From positions 1-8,726 of the forward strand of contig WTKI01000134.1 in assembly GCA_011524425.1 (NCBI GenBank): 8,726 bases of DNA, read 5' to 3'. A program made the position numbers and the translations under genes. Origin of the DNA: Altererythrobacter sp. Lineage in GTDB: Bacteria > Pseudomonadota > Alphaproteobacteria > Sphingomonadales > Sphingomonadaceae. The number at the start of each line of letters is the position of its first letter. The first letter of the stretch is position 1. Below the pieces are notes generated by a model that did no database searches, was not told where the DNA came from, and saw only the letters and a program-made list of their open reading frames with translations. This document shows positions 1 through 5,696 of this stretch, piece by piece.

Positions 1-974
1 GCCAAAGAGAGCTGAGCCCAGCGCTCCTGCTGCTGGCCGCCGGGCCTGGAAAAGGCCACAGGATAAATCCAGGTCGATGCTTGCCACCCGCCAAAATTGA
101 ACGGCTGCATCAAATCGCTGCGATCGATAGCCATCGCAATAGCTTCTCGCACGCCCGGATCGGCCAGCAAGCCATTGTCATGCATGATTTGAAGCCCAAA
201 CAGACCGAGCGGAGCATCCAGTCGCACCGTTCCTGTAGATAGTGGGCCGGTATCGGCCATCGGAAGATGCGCTAACGTTCCCCCCAGAACCAAATCGGCT
301 TCGCCTGTTGCAAACATGTCCACTGCGCGCTGCGCCGACGTTGTTCTTAAAAACAGCGGCCGTGTTGACGCTTCCCAGTTCTGGCGTGCCGGTAGTCCTC
401 GGGCTTCAGGCGGCAAGGCCACCAACTCAATGATAGCAGCATCGGCATCCGTAGTCCTTTCCATCGGACCAACGCCGTCACCCTCGCGTTCCAGGCCCAT
501 CTCCGCTTGAGCCAGCAAGCGCAGAAAATCGGGCATCGGGCTTTTGAGTTGAATTTCGATCACGCGGCCGGTCATGGCGCGAATCTGGTCAACCTTAGCC
601 AGATCCTGCCCCAGCGATGTGCCTTCCAGCTCTGCGATCTTGGCCTGTAGGCCATCACGGATGTCTTCAGCGGTAATAGGGGCGCCTGACACCCATGTGG
701 AATCGCGCAAGCGAAAGATGTAGCTCATGCCATCATCGGTCACGATCCATCTCTCAGCGATCGCAGGAAGGATTTCGCCTGAGGGATCAAGCCCCACCAG
801 TCCTTCAACCGTGGCGGCTCTTACATGTTGAGCTGCGGGACTGAGGCTGGCCACATTTGCGATTTGCATATCGTCGTTCTCGCCAATGATAGCGACATCC
901 AACGGTCCACCGGCATCTGAGCCGCTGCAAGCTGTCAAGACAGCCAAGCTGAAAAGGATCACTGCAAAACGCAT
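1..974 (-). CDS. Peptide/solute-binding lipoprotein of an ABC transporter (SBP_bac_5 / DppA-OppA type), partial
   Basis: This gene runs off the left edge; 324 codons from the start are present and the C-terminal part is missing (family members are usually about 500 residues). It begins MRFAVILFSLAVLTAC, a lipoprotein signal peptide with lipobox LTAC and the lipidated cysteine at residue 16, so the mature protein should be anchored in the periplasm. The next part carries family hallmarks: a VEGLVGLDPSGEILPAIAE stretch near residue 55, then W-x-V-x-DDG, F-x-LRD and an ITAEDI motif. A VREAIAMAIDRSDLM segment, typical of the second half of the fold, lies near residue 280. Such proteins bind oligopeptides or related solutes and deliver them to a permease; the substrate cannot be told and no permease gene is visible. 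A weak AAGG Shine-Dalgarno precedes the ATG by about 7 nt. It lies 103 nt downstream of the PilZ gene on the same strand, with a hairpin between them. Confidence 0.9.
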   Translation of the reverse strand, partial: MRFAVILFSLAVLTACSGSDAGGPLDVAIIGENDDMQIANVASLSPAAQHVRAATVEGLVGLDPSGEILPAIAERWIVTDDGMSYIFRLRDSTWVSGAPITAEDIRDGLQAKIAELEGTSLGQDLAKVDQIRAMTGRVIEIQLKSPMPDFLRLLAQAEMGLEREGDGVGPMERTTDADAAIIELVALPPEARGLPARQNWEASTRPLFLRTTSAQRAVDMFATGEADLVLGGTLAHLPMADTGPLSTGTVRLDAPLGLFGLQIMHDNGLLADPGVREAIAMAIDRSDLMQPFNFGGWQASTWIYPVAFSRPGGQQQERWAQLSL

Positions 975-988
975 GGTGTGCCTTGTAA

Positions 989-1006
989 CAGGACATCGCT
1001 GTCCTG
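989..1006 (-). other. Perfect 7-bp hairpin with GCGA tetraloop just upstream of the binding-protein start
   Basis: On the minus strand CAGGACA and TGTCCTG form a perfect 7-bp stem around GCGA, a GNRA-type tetraloop. It ends 14 nt before the ATG at 974, immediately upstream of the AAGG ribosome-binding site. No T-run follows it, so it is not a classical terminator for the PilZ gene upstream. It may be a 5'-leader structure or an mRNA stabilising element; this is inference. Confidence 0.45.
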
Positions 1007-1077
1007 CCAGTCAGCAGTTCCAATTTTGTGCAGTAAGACAGCGCTTGCGCGTCGCGCGCATTAATTCGCTCGAACGC

Positions 1078-1365
1078 TTAGCTGGCTTCGCTGCGAATAC
1101 CGGAGAGATCGACTTCTTTGTCGAAGCTCACGCCAAAACGCGTTTGTTGGACCCAGGCAATTGTGCCAGACACTTCGCCTGCCCCAGGCAAATTGACCAG
1201 AATGCGGTGTCCACGAATGACAGGGACACGGCCTTCGCCCATCATTCCGCCAGCAGAAAGGTTGCGAACCTTGATTCGATGTGCACCGGGCTCGCTTTCG
1301 ATCGACAGATCGGCGAGCAGAATCAGATTTTCGCGAGCAAGGTTGCGAGCATCTGTCGTCACCAT
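1078..1365 (-). CDS. Stand-alone PilZ domain protein
   Basis: This 95-aa cytoplasmic protein consists of little more than one PilZ domain. The c-di-GMP-binding signature is visible: RxxxR as R7-N-L-A-R11 at the N-terminus, then N35-x-S37-x-x-G40 (NLSAGG), with Asn instead of the more common Asp at the first position. The rest has the beta-barrel pattern of the family (GHRILVNLPGAGEVSGTIAWV, then RFGVSF). PilZ proteins bind cyclic di-GMP and pass the signal to motility, exopolysaccharide or cell-cycle targets; with no fused output domain the partner here is unknown. The ATG at 1365 is preceded by a strong GGAAGGA Shine-Dalgarno at a good distance. An upstream overlapping ATG in another frame does not encode a PilZ domain. 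The gene lies downstream of dksA on the same strand but 197 nt away and behind a hairpin, so it probably has its own promoter. Confidence 0.88.
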   Translation of the reverse strand: MVTTDARNLARENLILLADLSIESEPGAHRIKVRNLSAGGMMGEGRVPVIRGHRILVNLPGAGEVSGTIAWVQQTRFGVSFDKEVDLSGIRSEAS

Positions 1366-1415
1366 CGCGCATTTCCTTCCGGTTGTTCACTCGGTCATTT
1401 CAGAGACCGGGCATT

Positions 1416-1444
1416 ATTCGAGTTTGGTTGCAGTCTTCTGTCAT
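1416..1444 (-). promoter_or_regulatory. Candidate sigma70-type promoter of the PilZ gene
   Basis: On the minus strand, ATGACA (1444-1439, five of six to TTGACA), a 17-nt spacer and TCGAAT (1421-1416, four of six to TATAAT) lie about 50 nt before the PilZ start codon. The match is modest and has no independent support. Confidence 0.25.
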
Positions 1445-1456
1445 AGATTTCATGCA

Positions 1457-1472
1457 CTAAAGAAGAATTAAC
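1457..1472. promoter_or_regulatory. CtrA-like site upstream of the PilZ gene
   Basis: The plus strand reads CTAA-N7-TTAAC (minus strand GTTAA-N7-TTAG). This matches seven of the eight specified bases of the alphaproteobacterial CtrA full site TTAA-N7-TTAA. It lies about 90 nt before the PilZ ATG, just upstream of the candidate promoter. CtrA frequently controls motility and cell-cycle genes in this class, so a PilZ target is plausible, but one near-match in AT-rich intergenic sequence can arise by chance. Confidence 0.3.
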
Positions 1473-1539
1473 CTCAATAACGCCGACCGCAGGTAATCCG
1501 CCTCGGCTCATTGCCGGGCATGGAATGCGGGAAACCTAG

Positions 1540-1560
1540 TCTGCGCTCAAAGCGCGCAGA
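1540..1560 (-). terminator. Hairpin directly after dksA, probable terminator
   Basis: A perfect 7-bp stem (TCTGCGC / GCGCAGA) with a 7-nt loop starts two bases after the dksA stop codon. On the minus strand it is followed by CTAGGTTTCCC, so the T-tract is only three bases. The position fits a transcription end for dksA, though the short T-run makes it weak or factor-assisted. Confidence 0.5.
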
Positions 1561-1562
1561 AA

Positions 1563-2018
1563 TCAGTCGTCGCGAGAAATCTTTTCCTTACGCTCATGCG
1601 CTTCCTGCGCTTCGACTGTCATAGTCGCAACCGGACGAGCAATAAGACGCCTTAAACCGATTGGGTCACCGGTGACTTCGCAATAGCCATATTCACCTTC
1701 ATCGATACGGCGCAGCGCTGCATCAATTTTCGAGATCAGCTTGCGTTGGCGATCTCGGGTGCGCAGCTCAATGCCCCAATCAGTTTCGCTTGACGCGCGA
1801 TCATTAAGGTCAGGCTCGCGGATCGGGCCGTCCTGCAAGGACTGTAAAGTCTGGCCAGCGGCTTCATGGATGGACTGCTTCCATTCCAGTAACAGCATCC
1901 GGAAATACTTTTCTTGCTGAGGATTCATATAGGGCTCGTCCTCGCTCGGCGCATAGCCCGGCGCGAGATCGCTTTTCACCTCTTCAAGAATTTTACTATC
2001 GCTTGCCGCAGTGGCCAT
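1563..2018 (-). CDS. dksA: RNA polymerase-binding transcription factor DksA (one-cysteine alphaproteobacterial form)
   Basis: The 151-aa product matches DksA along its length. DksA inserts a coiled coil into the RNA polymerase secondary channel and, with ppGpp, adjusts rRNA, amino-acid and stress promoters. The coiled-coil tip is conserved: D70-L-N-D73-R-A75, matching the D-x-x-D-x-A tip of the E. coli protein (D71, D74, A76). The C-terminal part, from YGYCEVTGDPIGLRRL on, is the region that in E. coli holds a four-cysteine zinc finger. Here only C113 remains; the other positions are T116, T134 and A137, so zinc is unlikely to be bound. This is usual for alphaproteobacterial homologues. The ATG at 2018 has a GAGAGGA ribosome-binding site. 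The gene has its own likely promoter about 90 nt upstream and is divergent from the Sel1-repeat gene. Confidence 0.93.
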   Translation of the reverse strand: MATAASDSKILEEVKSDLAPGYAPSEDEPYMNPQQEKYFRMLLLEWKQSIHEAAGQTLQSLQDGPIREPDLNDRASSETDWGIELRTRDRQRKLISKIDAALRRIDEGEYGYCEVTGDPIGLRRLIARPVATMTVEAQEAHERKEKISRDD

Positions 2019-2104
2019 GTGGTCCTCTCACAAAATTCCCAGTCAGACCGTCCCTTGCCTGGCACCGCAAAAATTAGGCCGTGCCATCCCCTCTGCTGGG
2101 CGGG

Positions 2105-2133
2105 CCTATAAGCGCGAGTGCAGGCAGGCACAA
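2105..2133 (-). promoter_or_regulatory. Likely sigma70-type promoter of dksA
   Basis: On the minus strand TTGTGC (2133-2128), a spacer of exactly 17 nt, and TATAGG (2110-2105) form a plausible -35/-10 pair. The start would fall near 2098, giving dksA an untranslated leader of about 80 nt. The same TTGT..-N17-TATAG pattern stands before divK in this window, which raises confidence a little. Confidence 0.45.
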
Positions 2134-2164
2134 GACGTATTTGACCGCTGGCAAATAAAGATCA

Positions 2165-2202
2165 GGAATTAACGGGACGCGAATGGATATCTCGTGAATT
2201 CC
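2165..2202. repeat. Imperfect 13-bp inverted repeat
   Basis: GGAATTAACGGGA (2165-2177) and TCTCGTGAATTCC (2190-2202) are reverse complements at 11 of 13 positions, separated by 12 bases. The arms lie between the dksA promoter and the Sel1 gene. It could be a dyad operator, with arm centres about 25 bp apart, or a leader hairpin if transcription starts upstream of it. Function is not known. Confidence 0.4.
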
Positions 2203-2256
2203 CGCTGGGGTTAGGCGCGGCAAACAAAAAAGGTGAACGCGTTAACTATTTGGTGA

Positions 2257-2288
2257 CCATGTTTGAGCGACACCATGGTTGAGCGGCA
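2257..2288 (+). repeat. Tandem 16-bp direct repeat upstream of the Sel1-repeat gene
   Basis: CCATGTTTGAGCGACA (2257-2272) is followed at once by CCATGGTTGAGCGGCA (2273-2288), identical at 14 of 16 positions. The pair ends 39 nt before the Sel1 start codon. Head-to-tail half-sites at this distance could bind a regulator, or they may be a simple local duplication. Confidence 0.55.
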
Positions 2289-2327
2289 CGGAAGGGGATC
2301 CAGGCCGCGAACCTCAAGGGGGCCAAA

Positions 2328-2654
2328 ATGCAGTTGAAGAGTATCAAATTAGAAGGCGCGAGTGTCGCGACGTCGCAAGAGGAAAACCTCTATGTCGCAC
2401 AGTGTTTAGCAGAAGCTGCGCAAGGCGATATCGCGGCCTATTTCAATCTGGGTGTCGCCTATTCCACTGGCAGCCAAGGCGTCGAATGCGATCTCATCGA
2501 AGCACATAAATGGTTCAACCTCGCTGCATCCAAAGGCCATGAAGAAGCCAGCTGGTGCCGGGCAGACATTTCCGATGAAATGACAGCGCGCGAGATTTCC
2601 GAAGCTCAACGCCGCGCTCGCCAATGGATGATTCAGGAAAGCAAAGCTGCCTGA
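2328..2654 (+). CDS. Small Sel1-repeat (TPR-like) protein
   Basis: The 108-aa product has one clear Sel1-like repeat at about residues 32-71: GDIAAYFNLGVAYSTG, a short insert, then EAHKWFNLAASKGH, with the usual A-x-x-x-L-G and A-x-x-W-F-x-x-A-A pattern. A second, partial helical unit follows (EASWCRADI, then EISEAQRRARQWM). There is no signal peptide or membrane segment, so it is probably cytoplasmic. Sel1 repeats form alpha-solenoids used for protein-protein contacts; the partner is unknown. The ATG at 2328 has a strong AAGGGGG ribosome-binding site five bases upstream. The gene is transcribed alone, divergent from dksA and convergent with the acyltransferase operon. Confidence 0.85.
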   Translation: MQLKSIKLEGASVATSQEENLYVAQCLAEAAQGDIAAYFNLGVAYSTGSQGVECDLIEAHKWFNLAASKGHEEASWCRADISDEMTAREISEAQRRARQWMIQESKAA

Positions 2655-2658
2655 TAGG

Positions 2659-2677
2659 CGCGCTTTTCAAAGCCGCG
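2659..2677 (+). terminator. Hairpin between convergent genes, possible terminator of the Sel1 gene
   Basis: CGCGCTT (2659-2665) pairs with AAG-(c)-CGCG (2670-2677), giving seven base pairs with one bulged C and a TTCA loop. It starts four bases after the Sel1 stop and is followed on the plus strand by the T-rich TCTTTGCCTTT. The spacing and T-richness fit a terminator; the bulge and interrupted T-tract lower confidence. Confidence 0.42.
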
Positions 2678-2698
2678 TCTTTGCCTTTGGGCCAGGCC

Positions 2699-3850
2699 CT
2701 ACCCTTTCTTGAACGGGGTTCTTTGATCCAGAAACATCTGGTCGGTCGCAATACCGTCGCGTTCGCGCGCAAGAAAGTCTGCGACTGCACTGCGAAAGCC
2801 GGCATCGCCGATCCAATGGGCTGAATAGGTTTGCTCAGGCTCATAGCCGCGAACCAGCTTATGGCCACCTTGAGCGCCTGCTTCTACATGTTTGAGGCCG
2901 CGCTCGATCGCTATGTCGATGGCTTGATAATAACACAGCTCAAAGTGCAGAAACTTGATGTGCCGCGTACATCCCCAATAGCGGCCATAGATCGTATCTG
3001 GTCCAAGAAAGTTCAGCGCGCCCGCCACCCATTCTCCGTCCTGCTGCGCTAGGACGAGAACGATATGATCCGCCATAGTCTGGCCCAGGATCGTAAAAGC
3101 ATCGCGCGTGAGATAGGGCGTTCCCCACTTCCTCAAACCGGTATCCTGATAGAAAATCCAGAACGCATCCCAGTGCTCTTGCTTGATCTCGTCACCGCTA
3201 AGCCGGACGATGCTTACATCGGATTGCGCCGCCTTCCTTTCTTTGCGCAAAGCGCGTCGCTTGCGCGATGCTAAAGCGCCCAGAAAATCGTCAAAGTCCC
3301 TGTAGTCGCGGTTATGCCAGTGGAACTGGATATCGCTGCGCGTCAGCCAGCCGCTTTGTTCGAATATGGCGAGTTGGTCGCGCTCTACAAAAGTCGCATG
3401 GGCTGTGGCGATTTCGCTGCGCTCGCATAAGGCTTGAGCTGCCGCTAGCGCATGCGGCGCAAGCGTCTGAGAACGCAGCAATATGCGCGGTCCGGAGGCA
3501 GGTGTGAAAGGCGCTGCAATTTGCAATTTGGGATAGTAATTGCCGCCTGCCCGCTCCCACGCATTGGCCCAGGCATGATCAAAGACATATTCGCCTTGGC
3601 TGTGATGCTTTACATAGCTGGGCAATGCCGCGGCTAAAACGTCATCTGCGTCGGTAATAACGATCGGCGCAGGGTCCCAGCCGGTCCCCGGGCCGACTGA
3701 ACCGGAATCCTCCATCGCGCTCAGAAACTCATAACTCATGAAAGGGTTTTGACTTGTGTTGAGCGCATTCCACTGTTCGCGATCGAGACCGCTGATTCCC
3801 GGTACAATCTGCACAGTATATGCTTCAGAGGGATTGGTATCCTGGCTCAT
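2699..3850 (-). CDS. FemAB/GNAT-like N-acyltransferase family protein (DUF482, COG3146)
   Basis: This 383-aa protein matches the DUF482 / FemAB-like predicted N-acyltransferases, which are two-lobed GNAT-fold enzymes of unsettled substrate. Recognisable family landmarks are N35-P-F-M-S-Y-E-F-L near the N-terminus and the YVFDHAWANAWERAGGNYYPKLQ segment at about 88-110. A very basic SRKRRALRKERK helix follows at 195-206, then GALNFLG at 277-283, and the near-invariant EAGAQGGHKLVRGYEP at 323-338, likely part of the active site or acyl-donor site. No signal peptide or membrane helix is seen, so it should be cytoplasmic. The ATG at 3850 overlaps the stop of the upstream phosphodiesterase gene by ATGA, implying translational coupling. 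It is the last gene of the five-gene operon and faces the Sel1 gene across 44 nt. The family call is firm; the reaction is not known to me. Confidence 0.88.
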   Translation of the reverse strand: MSQDTNPSEAYTVQIVPGISGLDREQWNALNTSQNPFMSYEFLSAMEDSGSVGPGTGWDPAPIVITDADDVLAAALPSYVKHHSQGEYVFDHAWANAWERAGGNYYPKLQIAAPFTPASGPRILLRSQTLAPHALAAAQALCERSEIATAHATFVERDQLAIFEQSGWLTRSDIQFHWHNRDYRDFDDFLGALASRKRRALRKERKAAQSDVSIVRLSGDEIKQEHWDAFWIFYQDTGLRKWGTPYLTRDAFTILGQTMADHIVLVLAQQDGEWVAGALNFLGPDTIYGRYWGCTRHIKFLHFELCYYQAIDIAIERGLKHVEAGAQGGHKLVRGYEPEQTYSAHWIGDAGFRSAVADFLARERDGIATDQMFLDQRTPFKKG

Positions 3851-4602
3851 GAGACACCTTGCCGAGCAAGTCCGGCCCCTTCACTAATCAGCGCATCTGC
3901 ATGTTGTTTTGCAAGGCTGCGTGTCGCTTGAGAATTCACTGTCCATGTAAGGATCGGCAGCCCATTCTTGCGAAGCTTGCTAACCCATGGGCTTGGCAAG
4001 GCCGCGATGTGGTACGCTAGGAAATCCGGCTTCGCGATCCACAAGGCCAGCCGCCGTTGCCACCACTTCTGAGTGAAGCCGTAATCGTCTTCGCGCATGA
4101 CCAGTCCAACACAGGTCTGAGCGTGATGATGGCGGAACCAGCGGGCAACCTTCGGGTCAAAACTCATAACCGCGTGGGAACCAGTGTAGGATGCCAGAGA
4201 GTCGGCGACGATTTCGCAGCTTCGCGCAACATCATATCCCGGCTTGGACTTGATCTCGATGAGGATCGGAACCCGCCCATCGACGAGATCAAGCAGGCCG
4301 GAAAGCGGCGCAGGATTTTCATCTGTTCCAAGGTAGCGCAGCTGTTCGATTTCAGCGCATCGCGCACCCTTGGTGTCTCTTGTGTCACCTAAGAGGCGGT
4401 TTAGGTCCCAATCATGAAAGACCATCGGGACATCGTCTGCGCTGCGCTGAATATCGCACTCGATCCCCATGTTCCGGGAGATAGCGAGCTTAGCGGCGGC
4501 GAGTGAATTCTCCGGGATTATCTTCGAATTATCAGTACCATGCAGGCCGCGATGGGCATATTCCCATTGAATCAACCAATCCGGAGCAGAGCGATTTGCC
4601 AA
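3847..4602 (-). CDS. Glycerophosphodiester phosphodiesterase (GDPD family)
   Basis: The 251-aa product is a cytoplasmic GDPD-type TIM barrel that hydrolyses glycerophosphodiesters (deacylated phospholipids) to sn-glycerol 3-phosphate and an alcohol. The catalytic and metal residues are present: H17-R18-G and H63-D as the catalytic histidines, E31-N-S after the first loop, E48-x-D50 and E116-x-K118 as metal and substrate ligands. There is also a GLPILTWTVN strand near 214-223. No signal peptide is present, so it resembles UgpQ rather than the periplasmic GlpQ. The start is TTG at 4602: the UGA of the RidA gene lies in the same frame only two codons upstream, so no earlier start is possible, and the next ATG would remove the catalytic HRG. 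A purine-rich GAGCGAG/GATCGAGA stretch precedes it. Its end overlaps the acyltransferase start by ATGA. Confidence 0.92.
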   Translation of the reverse strand: MANRSAPDWLIQWEYAHRGLHGTDNSKIIPENSLAAAKLAISRNMGIECDIQRSADDVPMVFHDWDLNRLLGDTRDTKGARCAEIEQLRYLGTDENPAPLSGLLDLVDGRVPILIEIKSKPGYDVARSCEIVADSLASYTGSHAVMSFDPKVARWFRHHHAQTCVGLVMREDDYGFTQKWWQRRLALWIAKPDFLAYHIAALPSPWVSKLRKNGLPILTWTVNSQATRSLAKQHADALISEGAGLARQGVS

Positions 4603-4608
4603 TCTCGA

Positions 4609-5070
4609 TCACTCGCTCGATAACGCAATAATCGCATCGACTTCGACCGCCGCGTCAAGTGGGAGCGAAGGAACTCCAACCGCAGCTCTGGCATGCCTGC
4701 CAGCTTCGCCAAATACGTCGAACATCAGCTCGGAAGCGCCATTGGCAACCTTGGGTTGATCTACAAAGTCAGCAGTCGAGTTGACAAAAGCACCAAGCTT
4801 TACAACGCGTTGGACCTTGTCGAGCGGGACGCCAGCGGCTTTGAGTTGAGCAAGGATCATAAGGCCGCAGGCTCTGGCCGCTGCCATGCCTTCATCAAGC
4901 GAGACATTTTCTCCCAGCCGCCCGGTGACTAGCTCTCCCCCAACAAAGGGTAACTGTCCGGAAACATGGGCGAAATTGCTTTGGACAACAACCGGAACAT
5001 AGCTCGCAACAGGCGCTGCTGCTTGCGGCAATTCAATCCCAAGCTCTTGTAATCGTGCTTCGATGCTCAT
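4609..5070 (-). CDS. RidA (YjgF/YER057c/UK114) family protein
   Basis: The 153-aa product is a RidA-family protein. Trimeric RidA enzymes hydrolyse reactive enamine/imine intermediates made by PLP enzymes. The key pair is present: R128 (in HARAAVGV) and E143 (in AAVEVDAII), 15 residues apart as in the archetypal enzymes, where Arg anchors the substrate carboxylate. The SGQLP motif lies at 37-41. Insertions such as ADFVDQPKVANGASELMFDVFGEAGRHAR are those of a longer subgroup found beside other operon genes, so the exact substrate is open. I chose the ATG at 5070 because it overlaps the HAD stop as ATGA and has an AGGAAGAG ribosome-binding site; a longer reading to 5121 would overlap the HAD gene and adds unconserved residues. 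The stop is six bases before the TTG of the phosphodiesterase, in the same frame. Confidence 0.9.
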   Translation of the reverse strand: MSIEARLQELGIELPQAAAPVASYVPVVVQSNFAHVSGQLPFVGGELVTGRLGENVSLDEGMAAARACGLMILAQLKAAGVPLDKVQRVVKLGAFVNSTADFVDQPKVANGASELMFDVFGEAGRHARAAVGVPSLPLDAAVEVDAIIALSSE

Positions 5071-5696
5071 GCCTCTTCCTTTTCCAATTGTTCCAGCAAC
5101 CACGGCAGCGCTTCGTCCCATTGGTCAATCCGCGCATGCGCATGGCCTGCCTTTTGCGCGCAATCGATATGCGGCGCGATAGTCGGTTCGCCGCATAGGT
5201 GCAGCCGGGTTACCTGCGGCACATCCTGGGACGCTGAGAGGTGATGCTGCGCCAAGTCATCGATGAAGATCGCCTTGCTGGGCGCATGTTCTTCCATAAT
5301 CGCCTTCAACGCAGGTCCCTTAGGCCCTTGATTTGTATAGACCCTTGCATTCACTCCGTGCGCTTTGAGCTGCTCAGCGCGGTGATCGCGGCGCTTGTCG
5401 ACAAGGTTTGTGAGAATGACAACATCGGCTTCTTCGCTCAGCCTGTTTATCGCATCGACTGCACCAGCGATTGGCAATTGCCGGTCCATTTCAGTGTCAA
5501 AAAACTGGCCTAGAAAGCGCCAGATATCTTCCTGCGGGACTACCTCACCGCTCTCGCGCCAACGCATGGCTGTTGTGAAATTATTGCCTTTGAGATGAAA
5601 GGAAACTTCATCACCCTCTTCCAGCCATTCCTTGAAATGCGCGACCATATGCAAGATCACTTCATCGCAATCGCTGATGATCAAAGGGCGAGTCAT
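5067..5696 (-). CDS. HAD-superfamily hydrolase (phosphatase-like)
   Basis: The 209-aa product has the four HAD motifs: motif I D9-C-D11 (nucleophile and acid/base aspartates) right after the first strand, motif II T96 in VVILTN, motif III K126 in QGPKGPAL, and motif IV D146-D147 in AIFIDDLAQHH. About 65 residues between motif I and the core contain a small helical cap (FKEWLEEG to the QEDIWRFLGQFF region). It is therefore expected to be a Mg-dependent phosphatase or phosphoryl-transfer enzyme in the cytoplasm; substrate unknown. The ATG at 5696 overlaps the DUF3572 stop as ATGA, and MTRPLIISDCD places motif I where the family has it. A reading to 5771 would add 25 residues overlapping DUF3572 and is rejected. 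The stop overlaps the RidA start by ATGA. Confidence 0.87.
   Translation of the reverse strand: MTRPLIISDCDEVILHMVAHFKEWLEEGDEVSFHLKGNNFTTAMRWRESGEVVPQEDIWRFLGQFFDTEMDRQLPIAGAVDAINRLSEEADVVILTNLVDKRRDHRAEQLKAHGVNARVYTNQGPKGPALKAIMEEHAPSKAIFIDDLAQHHLSASQDVPQVTRLHLCGEPTIAPHIDCAQKAGHAHARIDQWDEALPWLLEQLEKEEA

Larger units (their letters stand above)
2019..2327. other. Divergent intergenic control region between dksA and the Sel1-repeat gene
   Basis: These 309 bases hold no convincing gene. They contain the likely dksA promoter (2105-2133), an imperfect inverted repeat (2165-2202), a TTAACTAT element at 2242-2249 that is one base off the CtrA half-site TTAACCAT, and a tandem 16-bp repeat (2257-2288). 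I found no good -35/-10 pair for the Sel1 gene: a TTGACC at 2141-2146 has no acceptable -10 partner at 16-18 nt. Two tiny ORFs begin inside the tandem repeat; the second (ATG at 2275, 20 codons) ends by overlapping the Sel1 gene start in another frame. Confidence 0.6.

Noticed and set aside
886..1446. 186-codon open frame on the plus strand
   Set aside because: It lies antisense to the PilZ gene and the start of the binding-protein gene, both of which have clear domain evidence; its translation shows no recognisable family and crosses the intergenic hairpin.
2279..2509. 76-codon frame overlapping the Sel1-repeat gene
   Set aside because: It is Arg/Cys-rich, starts at a TTG without a ribosome-binding site and overlaps a gene whose own frame shows a clear Sel1 repeat and strong ribosome-binding site.
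5071..5121. Longer N-terminus for the RidA protein
   Set aside because: The extra 17 residues overlap the HAD gene; the internal ATG has a good ribosome-binding site and an ATGA overlap.
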